A DNA stretch of 64,000 nucleotides from UBA1952 sp965200035 (GTDB lineage: Bacteria; Bacteroidota; Bacteroidia; Chitinophagales; Chitinophagaceae). The position numbers and the translations under genes were made by a program. The notes beneath the pieces are model-generated. The model was not told the origin of the DNA, searched no databases, and saw nothing but the letters and a program-made list of their open reading frames with translations. Where the stretch lies: assembly GCA_965200035.1 (NCBI GenBank), contig OZ241334.1:1178001-1242000 (forward strand). Reading direction: 5' to 3'. This document shows positions 17,357 to 25,040 of the stretch, one piece after another; the stretch's first letter is position 1; every line of letters starts with the position of its first letter.

Positions 17357-17608
17357 CTAGCTACCGGCGTAAAGGCGTAGCTCTTCCTGGAGAATGGCCA
17401 GCTTGATTTCTTCAATCAGCCTGTCATGATGGCTGTCGCTGAGCATATCGTCGTACAGTTCCCCGATCAATTCAAGCTGTGCTGACTTTAATGCGAGGCG
17501 TATAGCATCACACTGCAGGCTTTTCCATGCCGGATTGCAGGATGAAACTGGCAACAATCCGTTTGTGTATTTCTCGATCGTTGGTCGTATAGAATGAGTG
17601 CTGATCAT
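17357..17608 (-). CDS. small helical protein of unknown function
   Basis: 83 residues from an ATG at 17608. Apart from an N-terminal tail, it is predicted mostly helical (KSLQCDAIRLALKSAQLELI, EEIKLAILQEELRLYAG). No signal peptide or known motif. It is convergent with the HPP gene, and the stop codons are 18 bases apart. I do not recognise the family. Confidence 0.6.
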   Translation of the reverse strand: MISTHSIRPTIEKYTNGLLPVSSCNPAWKSLQCDAIRLALKSAQLELIGELYDDMLSDSHHDRLIEEIKLAILQEELRLYAGS

Positions 17609-17962
17609 GGTTATTACCTTTTTACCTACATAAAGGTAACGGTTTTTCTATAATATTCTTATTTTATCGAACCTAATATAATATTAATATTCAACTCTAT
17701 TTTTATTAGATGAATGTAACAAAATTACGATTCAATGATAAATACTAACTGAAATTAGACGTGCAGTTTTCACTTTAATTAAAAACCGTACATATAAGCC
17801 CGGACTTTAAAGCACTAATACTAATAGATAACAAGTAAATCTAAAACATCAGTCGTACACGATTAAATCTTTGCATCAATATTTTGTTTTTTTAATTTTT
17901 ATTTGCACTTGTAACCTCCACAGCAATAAACCGGCTGTAACAGGTTTATAACCTTAGCAATT
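17609..17962. other. 354-bp AT-rich divergent spacer
   Basis: Separates two divergently transcribed small genes. It is clearly AT-rich, with no frame of interest and no strong hairpin; it probably contains two promoters. Confidence 0.55.
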
Positions 17963-18169
17963 ATGAAAACTTTTTTAGAATTGGAAGATGCTACGGGTCT
18001 CAGGGTGTATCTTGATGCTTCCATTATTTGTGGATTTAGTGAGGTCAGGGGAAATAGCCTCCATACAGATCTGTATATATATGGGAATCCGCGGCCGTTT
18101 CGAATCAATCTGCGTCCTAATGAGATTTACAAACGGCTCTCTGAGCTTCGCCTGCTACAGCTGGAGTAG
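17963..18169 (+). CDS. 68-residue protein of unknown function
   Basis: Compact beta-rich protein: MKTFLELEDATGLRVYLDAS, then ICGFSEV and an RPFRINLRPNEIYKRLSE segment. No membrane helix. The pattern resembles small Bacteroidota proteins of the kind that describe a flexible inlet/edge strand domain, but no family is recognised. An A-rich leader precedes the ATG. No neighbour shares its direction closely. Confidence 0.6.
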   Translation: MKTFLELEDATGLRVYLDASIICGFSEVRGNSLHTDLYIYGNPRPFRINLRPNEIYKRLSELRLLQLE

Positions 18170-18261
18170 AAAGACTTATTAATCATAACTATCGCCTTTA
18201 CCGAGGTCCGGCTTACATGCCTTTCTTATAATGCAGCCAATGCCGGTCAACGCCATGTTCC

Positions 18262-18552
18262 CTATCTGGTAGTCGTTTCTTTAAGTTCCGCTCTGATCTT
18301 TTCTTTCTGCCAGTGATCTCTGATGTATAGAGAGCTCTCATCTTCATTGATCCATATCAGATCATATTGCTCCGGCGGGCTGCATACCAGCCATTCCCTA
18401 TAAGTAAGCACATTCAGTGCATGCACTCTGTGCGTTCTCAGCGTACGCAGAATAGTCTCAGGCGCGGTCAGCGTGGAGCAGATAACGATCGCAAAATGCA
18501 AAGAAATAGCTGGCATATACCATCCAAAAAGCGTGAAAACAGAAACTGGCAC
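18262..18552 (-). CDS. possible small protein, doubtful
   Basis: A 96-residue frame with an ATG at 18552 and an internal ATG at 18525. The part from residue 10 on reads like a globular protein (APETILRTLRTHRVHALNVL, EQYDLIWINEDESSLYI). No family is recognised. It could be a real gene or a remnant of a larger one, and no promoter box is seen upstream. Confidence 0.4.
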   Translation of the reverse strand: MPVSVFTLFGWYMPAISLHFAIVICSTLTAPETILRTLRTHRVHALNVLTYREWLVCSPPEQYDLIWINEDESSLYIRDHWQKEKIRAELKETTTR

Positions 18553-18928
18553 AAACCGTATGCGATGTATTAGCGCTTATCGCTAACTAATCGAATATGG
18601 TCTGCTTAAATTTATATTTTTTATTTATAATTTAATGTCTTCATTCAAGCATTGAAAAGTAAATTATAATAATTTTATTCATTTATCTTTGGCAATACTG
18701 ACTTGGGGGTTTCTCTATGAATACATTATATGCAAGTAAGTGATTTTAAATTATTTGTGCATCAGTTTTAAAACGGTGAAAAACGCGTTTTTATCACACC
18801 CTATTCTTTCTGCAATTCTGTTTGAGCATAATATAGCCTGACCTGAAAAGTGCGTATCCATTTTCTTATCCACACAATACAACAACATAAAACCTGTTAC
18901 TTTACCATACAACTTTCTTTAGCTCCTT
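18553..18928. other. 376-bp AT-rich spacer with a lone TAnnTTTG box
   Basis: No gene seen. TATCTTTG at 18684-18691 fits the -7 consensus on the plus strand but lies 238 bases before the next start, so either the leader is long or the match is chance. Confidence 0.5.
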
Positions 18929-19996
18929 ATGGCAAGGCCGGCAGCATCTTTTATAAGCCTGATTGTATTGCTATTCCTGCTTCTGAACAGCTACGGCTGC
19001 TATCGCAAGAGCAATACTATCCGCCAGCGGGCTTTTTATTATTGGAAATCTGATGAATCCAATTTGCAGGATTCGGAGGTCAGCTATCTGTACCGGCTGC
19101 ACTCAAACAGGCTCTATGTGAAATTTTTTGAAGTAGATCATGATCCTGTGCTGGGACTGATTCCTGTTGCAAAAACAAGCCTTCATATAGGCTATAATTA
19201 CAGCGATACTTTGCTGAAGAATGCAGAGATCATACCCACCATTTTTGTCAGAAATGAAGCGCTGAAAAGCGCGAATAGCTTGGTATTGGACACTTTAGCT
19301 TCCAACATCATTTTTCTGGTAGATAAATATCACAGACAGGTTCGTCCCAATGGCGCTTACCATGAATTGCAGATAGATTGTGACTGGACAGCCTCTACCA
19401 AAAGTCAGTATTTCCATTTATTGCAGGCATTGAAAAGCAGGCTTCATGAGAAAAAGTTATCGTGCACGCTTCGGCTTTATCCTTATAAATATAGTAGCAA
19501 AATGGGCATTCCACCCGTTGACCGCGCGATGCTTATGTGCTATAATCTCATCAATCCGCTGACGCAGGAAAAAAAGAATTCGATCCTTGACGCCAGTGAG
19601 CTGAAAAGCTACCTTACCAGAACGTCTGATTATCCGGTTCCGCTGGATGTAGCCCTGCCCATTTACTCATGGATGCAGGTGTATCAGTACAACAGGCCGG
19701 CGGGCATTCTCTATAGAAACAATACACAGCTGCTAAGCATCATGAAACCGGTAAAGCCGCTCTGGTACGAGGTAATGCAGGATACGGTGATCGATCATCT
19801 GTACCTCAGGCGCGGCGATCTGATCAAATATGAGCGGGGCTTGGAGCAAATATCTGAAGCCCTGAATCTGGTTAAAAGCCATGTAACTTTCGATGATCGG
19901 GCAACGCTGTCATTTTTTCACCTGGATGCCCAAATAATTCAGAACCTTCCTTATGAAAAGCTGGATTCTCTGTATAATTACGCTGCTCACCGCTGA
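18929..19996 (+). CDS. predicted lipoprotein with GH18-like/TIM-barrel features
   Basis: 355 residues. The signal peptide has a lipobox (LLLNSYGC, Cys near residue 24). Blocks such as YHELQIDCDWTASTKSQYF, CTLRLYPYKYSSKMGIPPVD and RAMLMCYNL look like barrel strands of GH18-like or DUF3142-like proteins, where acidic residues after beta-4 act in catalysis; IDCDW is in the right place, but activity is not shown. The gene overlaps the next one by 44 bases in another frame, so the two proteins probably work together at the cell envelope. Confidence 0.7.
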   Translation: MARPAASFISLIVLLFLLLNSYGCYRKSNTIRQRAFYYWKSDESNLQDSEVSYLYRLHSNRLYVKFFEVDHDPVLGLIPVAKTSLHIGYNYSDTLLKNAEIIPTIFVRNEALKSANSLVLDTLASNIIFLVDKYHRQVRPNGAYHELQIDCDWTASTKSQYFHLLQALKSRLHEKKLSCTLRLYPYKYSSKMGIPPVDRAMLMCYNLINPLTQEKKNSILDASELKSYLTRTSDYPVPLDVALPIYSWMQVYQYNRPAGILYRNNTQLLSIMKPVKPLWYEVMQDTVIDHLYLRRGDLIKYERGLEQISEALNLVKSHVTFDDRATLSFFHLDAQIIQNLPYEKLDSLYNYAAHR

Positions 19997-22280
19997 TCTT
20001 TGCTATGCCTGTGGTCCATACTATCCCGGTGGCGAAGATGTGCGCTTCCGGCTGATAGACCCATTGGCTTATGGACTTAAAACCTACCGCGATTTCAACT
20101 ATACAGTGAGCTTACTGTATCCACAGGACGTAGGAGACAGCGATACACTTACCTCATCTGAATACGATGCAAATGTTGGTCTTTGGGCAAAATACTGCAG
20201 GAACAGGGCCGACTCTGCTTCCGTTGAAGAGGCTATATATACGCTTACCACTGCTGCGGTCAATGATCCGCACAACAATAATAAAACATTTGTCTGGCTG
20301 TATAAGACTCATGATACTGCGGCCATCCGTTATCTGCAGTTTGCCAAGCAATGCGAAGTGCTGAATACTTTTTTCGGCGATCCTTGGGAGCGGCAGCAAT
20401 CGCTACAGCTTCCGCAGCGCCAGGCAATGATTGATTCGGCGCTGCAGCGCGCGGCAACGGCTCACGGCATATTCAGGTATCGCTATGCATTTCTGGCCAT
20501 CCGACTTGCTTATTACAACAATAATCCGGATGCGCTTAAGAATATCTTTGATAAATATTTCGCCAGACACCGGGAGCGTACTATTCTGGATTATTGGAGC
20601 ATGCACTTCCGCGCACTGATTGAAAAAGAAGGTCCGTTAAAAAATTTCTATGCAGCACAGGCATTCACCTATGCCCCCGATAAGCAGCAGGTCATTTACC
20701 AATGGTACACACCAACCATACCTGTAGCCGCTACGCTGAAGTATGCAACGACAAAGCAGGAACAGGCGGCAGTATGGCTGCTGCAGGGCATCCGCAGTGA
20801 AGGCAGAGCGCTTGATTGTGTGGAGCACCTGTACCATTGCGCACCGCATTCCGAAGCAGCAGATTTTCTGCTGATGCGTGAGCTCAACAAGCTGGAAGAC
20901 TGGATCTGTACACCGGTGTATTCAGGCTTTGATCCATCGCTGCGCGATACATTTATAGAAAACAGCGACAAAATTGCCAGGGCGCTCAGTAATGTAGATC
21001 GTGATAAGGCTTATGCGCTGCGCCTGCTGGTTCTTATTGATCAGGCAGATATTGAACATACGGCTCACCCTGCAGTATGGCAAACGGCGCGCGCCTACAT
21101 TCATTGCATGACGGGCCATTACAGTCAAAGTCTGACAGCATTGAAGAAGATACGCGCGAATGGTCATCCGGCTGTAGCACGCGGTGCTGCCCTGATCCGG
21201 GGCCTTTGCCTCACCGCACTTCAGCCATCAGGCAGGGCTGTTGTACCGGCTTATGTAAAGCCGCTGCTGATGGATACTTCCTACAAAAACTACCGGTTCA
21301 TCTTTGCCGTAGCACGTGAGCTTGAGATGCGGGGCAATACGACTATAGCCGCGCTGCTTTTCTCCAGGCTGAATAACGGAAGCGGACAGGAAGACGAATG
21401 GGATGATGGAAACATGTGGTCGCACCAGGTGTATTGGCGCACCAGAAAGAACCACAATACACTCTATGCAGATTACTACGACAATTATTTCTTCTACCTG
21501 GATGCGCAGTACACGCCGGAGCAATTAGTTATTTTGCTGAATGCCATCCATACACATCATTCAGATAATGCCTTTGACCGCTGGGCTTACAACAGTGCAA
21601 GTTACGATCGTGACCGGCTGCAGGATTTACTGGGTACCAAATACATCCGCCAGAACAGATTGCAGGAAGCGCTGAATGCTTTCTCAAAGATCAATGATTC
21701 GTTGTGGGCTTCCAGGCGCTTTCATTATAAATACCTGGATGCCAATCCGTTTTACAACAATCTCTACAACGAGCATACGCATACTGCAGCAGACAGCGCT
21801 CATCTACCCAAACAGCAGATCGTCCGGCAGTTAATTGCCCTGCTCAACCATGCGGCAAACACCCATAACAATGACCGGGATTCCTGTTATTTTCTCGCAG
21901 CCAACTGCTACTTCAACATGACCCAGTATGGAAATTCATGGATGATGCGCCGCTACTACTGGACCAATGCAGAGACTGAAACAAAGCTGGAAGATGACGA
22001 TGAATATTTTCACTGCGACCTCGCAAAGCAGTATTATCTGAAAGCAAAAGACGCCGCACGCAACAGAAAATTTGCGGCGCTATGCTTGCGCATGGCGGGG
22101 CGCTGCGAGAAATACCGTTTGTATAATGAAAGCGCCTCCAGCAGATATTCTATGAATGCTGCGGACAGCATCTTCCATGCGAACCGGTATTATACGCAGC
22201 TCAGGCGCCAATATCCCGATTGCTATGACGACCTGATCAGCAATTGTGAGTCTTTCCATAATTATTTTTCGGCACGATAG
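19953..22280 (+). CDS. large secreted helical-repeat protein of unknown function
   Basis: 775 residues with signal peptide MKSWILCIITLLTADLCYA, followed by CGPYYPGGEDVRFRLIDPLA. The rest consists of repeated helix pairs typical of TPR/Sel1-like solenoids (for example KYIRQNRLQEALNAFSKIND and QYYLKAKDAARNRKFAALCL) with many Tyr and Asn residues. It should be periplasmic or surface-exposed. Its start lies within the 3' end of the lipoprotein gene, which indicates strict coupling. I recognise the gene pair as recurring in Bacteroidota but know of no function. Confidence 0.75.
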   Translation: MKSWILCIITLLTADLCYACGPYYPGGEDVRFRLIDPLAYGLKTYRDFNYTVSLLYPQDVGDSDTLTSSEYDANVGLWAKYCRNRADSASVEEAIYTLTTAAVNDPHNNNKTFVWLYKTHDTAAIRYLQFAKQCEVLNTFFGDPWERQQSLQLPQRQAMIDSALQRAATAHGIFRYRYAFLAIRLAYYNNNPDALKNIFDKYFARHRERTILDYWSMHFRALIEKEGPLKNFYAAQAFTYAPDKQQVIYQWYTPTIPVAATLKYATTKQEQAAVWLLQGIRSEGRALDCVEHLYHCAPHSEAADFLLMRELNKLEDWICTPVYSGFDPSLRDTFIENSDKIARALSNVDRDKAYALRLLVLIDQADIEHTAHPAVWQTARAYIHCMTGHYSQSLTALKKIRANGHPAVARGAALIRGLCLTALQPSGRAVVPAYVKPLLMDTSYKNYRFIFAVARELEMRGNTTIAALLFSRLNNGSGQEDEWDDGNMWSHQVYWRTRKNHNTLYADYYDNYFFYLDAQYTPEQLVILLNAIHTHHSDNAFDRWAYNSASYDRDRLQDLLGTKYIRQNRLQEALNAFSKINDSLWASRRFHYKYLDANPFYNNLYNEHTHTAADSAHLPKQQIVRQLIALLNHAANTHNNDRDSCYFLAANCYFNMTQYGNSWMMRRYYWTNAETETKLEDDDEYFHCDLAKQYYLKAKDAARNRKFAALCLRMAGRCEKYRLYNESASSRYSMNAADSIFHANRYYTQLRRQYPDCYDDLISNCESFHNYFSAR

Positions 22281-22320
22281 TTAGGTGGCTCTATGGAAGG
22301 GTTTCCCCGTTCATCCTGAT

Positions 22321-23148
22321 ATGATTGACCTATCTTCAAATGATTACCGTCCGTGGCGGCTTAAGCTGCAGGAGGTGATCTATGAAAGTAATACACCGGC
22401 AGGCAAGGCTTTTGATATTGCCCTGCTGATTGCTATTGTAGCCAGTACCCTCATTGTAATGCTCGACAGCATTGTAAGCTGGCACATACAGTACGGCCAC
22501 TTTGCATTTGTTGCAGAGTGGGCATTCACCATCCTGTTTACCATTGAATATATACTGAGGCTCATTGCTATTCGTAAGCCACTGAGCTATGTGTTCAGTC
22601 CGTTGGGTCTGATCGATCTGCTGGCCATTATTCCGTCCTTTCTAAGCATTGTGCTGCCCGGAGCTCAGTCATTACTGGTATTCCGGTCGTTGCGTTTGCT
22701 GCGCGTTTTCCGCATTTTTAAGCTCACCCGTTTTCTTACAGAGATGCAGTTCCTTACGGGAGCACTGCGGGCCAGCCTGCGCAAGATTTCCATATTCATG
22801 CTTACGGTATTGATGCTGGTAGTGGTGCTGGGTTCTGTCATGTACCTGGTAGAGCGGCATGAGCACGGCTTTACCAGCATTCCTGAAAGCATTTACTGGG
22901 CAGTTGTTACCATTACTACAGTAGGGTATGGTGATATTTCCCCGGTCACGCCTCTGGGTAAAATGGTTGCGTCGCTGATGATGCTTATTGGCTATGGTAT
23001 CATTGCAGTACCTACAGGCATCATCACTACAGAAATAGCCTCGGCTATGAAGTATAAAGAACACAATACAGAAGCCTGCCCATCGTGTGGTAAAGAGGGC
23101 CACGACACAGATGCCGCATACTGTAAATATTGCGGAACGCATCTGTAA
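22321..23148 (+). CDS. voltage-gated potassium channel with C-terminal zinc ribbon
   Basis: 275 residues from the ATG at 22321 (a GTG at 22285 also fits). Six membrane helices: S4 carries regularly spaced Arg/Lys (FRSLRLLRVFRIFKLTRF, about 121-138), and the selectivity filter TVGYGD is at 200-205. The family conducts K+ across the inner membrane. The C-terminus adds a four-Cys zinc ribbon (CPSC at 253-256, CKYC at 268-271), which is not part of the channel core and may sense metal, redox state or bind a partner. It follows the helical-repeat gene by 40 bases. Confidence 0.92.
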   Translation: MIDLSSNDYRPWRLKLQEVIYESNTPAGKAFDIALLIAIVASTLIVMLDSIVSWHIQYGHFAFVAEWAFTILFTIEYILRLIAIRKPLSYVFSPLGLIDLLAIIPSFLSIVLPGAQSLLVFRSLRLLRVFRIFKLTRFLTEMQFLTGALRASLRKISIFMLTVLMLVVVLGSVMYLVERHEHGFTSIPESIYWAVVTITTVGYGDISPVTPLGKMVASLMMLIGYGIIAVPTGIITTEIASAMKYKEHNTEACPSCGKEGHDTDAAYCKYCGTHL

Positions 23149-23220
23149 ACGAATTATCATTTTCACTTTTACAACCCGTGGCTCAATTTTATAAAGCTTT
23201 TTCTTATAAACAGACACACT

Positions 23221-23577
23221 ATGGAAAACAAACAGACTGACGACCTGAGAACAGCCAACCCTGCAGGAATGAATACGCTGATGGAAATTACCAACAGCAT
23301 GGTAAAGAAGGGATACATTGAAAATTTCAGCGTAAAAAATAAAAAGCTGTTTGCTCCAAGCAAGGAACAATCATTTGCTCCAAACGAGATTGAGATCGTT
23401 AATTTTTTCCGCTTTGAGGGACAATCCAATCCGGATGACAACGCTATTCTCTATGTAATTGAAACCAACAATAACCTGAAGGGAACTCTTACAGATGCCT
23501 ATGGCATTTATGCTGATGTTGCTATCAATGACTATATCCGGGAGGTAGAAGATATTTCCAAGCATATCAAGAAGTAA
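23221..23577 (+). CDS. small conserved cytoplasmic protein
   Basis: 118 residues without signal or membrane segments. Motifs: MVKKGYIENFSVKNKKLF, FAPNEIEIVNFFRFEGQSNP, ILYVIETNNNLKGTLTDAYG. I recall this family as widespread in Bacteroidota and sometimes labelled phosphoribosylpyrophosphate synthetase, but it is far too short for that enzyme and lacks its motifs, so that label should not be copied. Function unknown. It precedes the small membrane protein by 40 bases. Confidence 0.75.
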   Translation: MENKQTDDLRTANPAGMNTLMEITNSMVKKGYIENFSVKNKKLFAPSKEQSFAPNEIEIVNFFRFEGQSNPDDNAILYVIETNNNLKGTLTDAYGIYADVAINDYIREVEDISKHIKK

Positions 23578-23617
23578 TTGCTATTCGTCTATCATTCATT
23601 CTATAAAAACAAACTTT

Positions 23618-23887
23618 ATGAACAAGCTATTAAATCTGCTGCTGGTAATGCTTGGTGCGTTTACCTATAGCACAGCTGGCGCTCAGGAAAGCTCAGGCTC
23701 ATCTTCCACTACGACAACCACTACATCCAACAGCCAGTCTGTGGACCCGTCGTGGTTTGCAAACAACTGGATGTGGCTTGCCGGAGCAGCCGTTTTGCTC
23801 ATCATCATTATCGTAGCTATGAGCAGCCGCAATAAAACAACGACTATCGAGCGCACTACCGTGATCCGTGACAATAACAATCCATAG
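23618..23887 (+). CDS. small secreted single-pass membrane protein
   Basis: 89 residues. An N-terminal signal (NLLLVMLGAFTYSTAGAQ) is followed by a Ser/Thr-rich linker and one membrane helix (WMWLAGAAVLLIIIIVAM), with a basic/polar C-terminal tail. This build is common among small Bacteroidota inner-membrane proteins of unknown role. A strong terminator begins 31 bases after the stop, which closes the transcription unit. Confidence 0.7.
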   Translation: MNKLLNLLLVMLGAFTYSTAGAQESSGSSSTTTTTTSNSQSVDPSWFANNWMWLAGAAVLLIIIIVAMSSRNKTTTIERTTVIRDNNNP

Positions 23888-23917
23888 ATCATTTTGCCTC
23901 CTGTTTCTGAGGTATTT

Positions 23918-23966
23918 AATGAAAAAGCACAGGTTCTGTATATTACAGAACCTGTGCTTTTTCATT
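23918..23966. terminator. bidirectional terminator with a 23-bp perfect stem
   Basis: Positions 23918-23940 are exactly complementary to 23944-23966 around a 3-base loop, with A-rich and T-rich ends, so it can work in both directions. It separates the plus-strand unit ending at 23887 from the barrel gene ending at 24041 on the minus strand. Confidence 0.88.
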
Positions 23967-24040
23967 TTGATATAAGTGTTATGAATTATCACCACATATT
24001 GAACATACCAGAATGTGCTGATTTTTATGGAGTCTTCATC

Positions 24041-24802
24041 TTAAATCCACCAGCCACGGCGATTGATGCGCAGGTTGAGTCCGAGAGAAAAGAAAGAGTA
24101 TGCATCATTCTTGCTGGAGCTCACTGATTTGCTAAAGCCATCTATCTTATCATCAAAGCCATGCCGCACGCTTCCTTCAACAAATAAGGCCAGCCTCCGC
24201 GATACATTATAGCTAGCGCCAAGCCCAAGAGGTGCTACCAGTGCAATATGACTCGGATCACTGTCCCGGTCTTCGCTGAGCCCGCTGACAGCTCTATCAG
24301 TGTTTCCAAAATAGGCAGCGTCTATCTGGCCAAAATTGCGGTGTGGATTGGTGTAAGCCAGCCCAAGCCCGGCAAAGGCATACACGCCCCATCTGCTGCC
24401 AGTCTCTTCCCGGTTGGTTCGTAGCAGATCGTATTCCAGCATCAGAGAAGCTTCACCGAGCACTGTAGTAAAAGAAAAATTACGGTGCTTCTTCCAGGTC
24501 GGGTCATCGTATTTGGAATCATCTGCTGCCAGCTTCGCGATGCACAGATTACCGCGCACACTGAAGTTTTGCCCCAGATAGTAGCGTGCCGAAGTACCGC
24601 CATAAGGGGTGATTTCATTAAAGTAGTCACGTTTCGATGGCGTCAGGTCGCCGAAGTAAAGCGCGCCGCCAACGCCTGCGCCGATCTCCCAGCGGGACAG
24701 ATCATCCAGATTTCTGGTTGACCATGCCTGGGCATGAAGATTACTTGCGCTGCAAAGGCTAAATGATAGCGCAGAGAGGGTAATAATTTGTAGGATTTTC
24801 AT
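24041..24802 (-). CDS. DUF6089-like outer-membrane beta-barrel protein
   Basis: 253 residues. The signal peptide (LSALSFSLCSASNLHAQAW) is followed by RWEIGAGVGGALYFGDLTPS, YGGTSARYYLGQNFSVRGNL and RWGVYAFAGLGLAYTNPHRN, the pattern of DUF6089-type barrels. Length and motifs agree with that family. Its role is unknown; related proteins lie in the outer membrane, some near lipid or cell-wall genes. It is monocistronic, with a -7 box right before it. Confidence 0.8.
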   Translation of the reverse strand: MKILQIITLSALSFSLCSASNLHAQAWSTRNLDDLSRWEIGAGVGGALYFGDLTPSKRDYFNEITPYGGTSARYYLGQNFSVRGNLCIAKLAADDSKYDDPTWKKHRNFSFTTVLGEASLMLEYDLLRTNREETGSRWGVYAFAGLGLAYTNPHRNFGQIDAAYFGNTDRAVSGLSEDRDSDPSHIALVAPLGLGASYNVSRRLALFVEGSVRHGFDDKIDGFSKSVSSSKNDAYSFFSLGLNLRINRRGWWI

Positions 24803-24812
24803 AAGATGTTGC

Positions 24813-24820
24813 CAAAGGTA
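24813..24820 (-). promoter_or_regulatory. -7 box of the DUF6089-like gene
   Basis: On the minus strand TACCTTTG fits TAnnTTTG and ends 11 bases before the ATG at 24802, giving a very short leader. No clear -33 TTG at the usual distance. Confidence 0.4.
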
Positions 24821-24993
24821 GTATTGGCGGCAAAATTAAATGAGCTAATATCATCAAATATTAAGTTTAGCTTACCAATGTGGCCCAATTGCAAATGAAC
24901 ATAACAAGACATCCTGCTCAGGAATTAGGTTGGCATGTCCGGCTATTAATCTGCCGCAGCCTGTAGGTGCTAACCCCTGTTTTAATCCTGAAC

Positions 24994-25025
24994 TTGGCTT
25001 TTACTTCCGTTTCTGAATATTTTTG
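24994..25025 (+). promoter_or_regulatory. promoter of the TPR histidine kinase (TTG-N21-TATTTTTG)
   Basis: TTG at 24994-24996, a 21-base spacer and TATTTTTG at 25018-25025 fit the Bacteroidota sigma-A promoter. The -7 box covers the upstream in-frame TTG at 25023, so that codon cannot be the start; the next in-frame TTG is at 25041. Confidence 0.55.
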
Positions 25026-25040
25026 TGCACCCGGCACTCA

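Noticed and set aside
18684..18691. TATCTTTG as promoter of the gene at 18929
   Set aside because: The distance to the start is 238 bases and no -33 element is at the right place; chance is likely.
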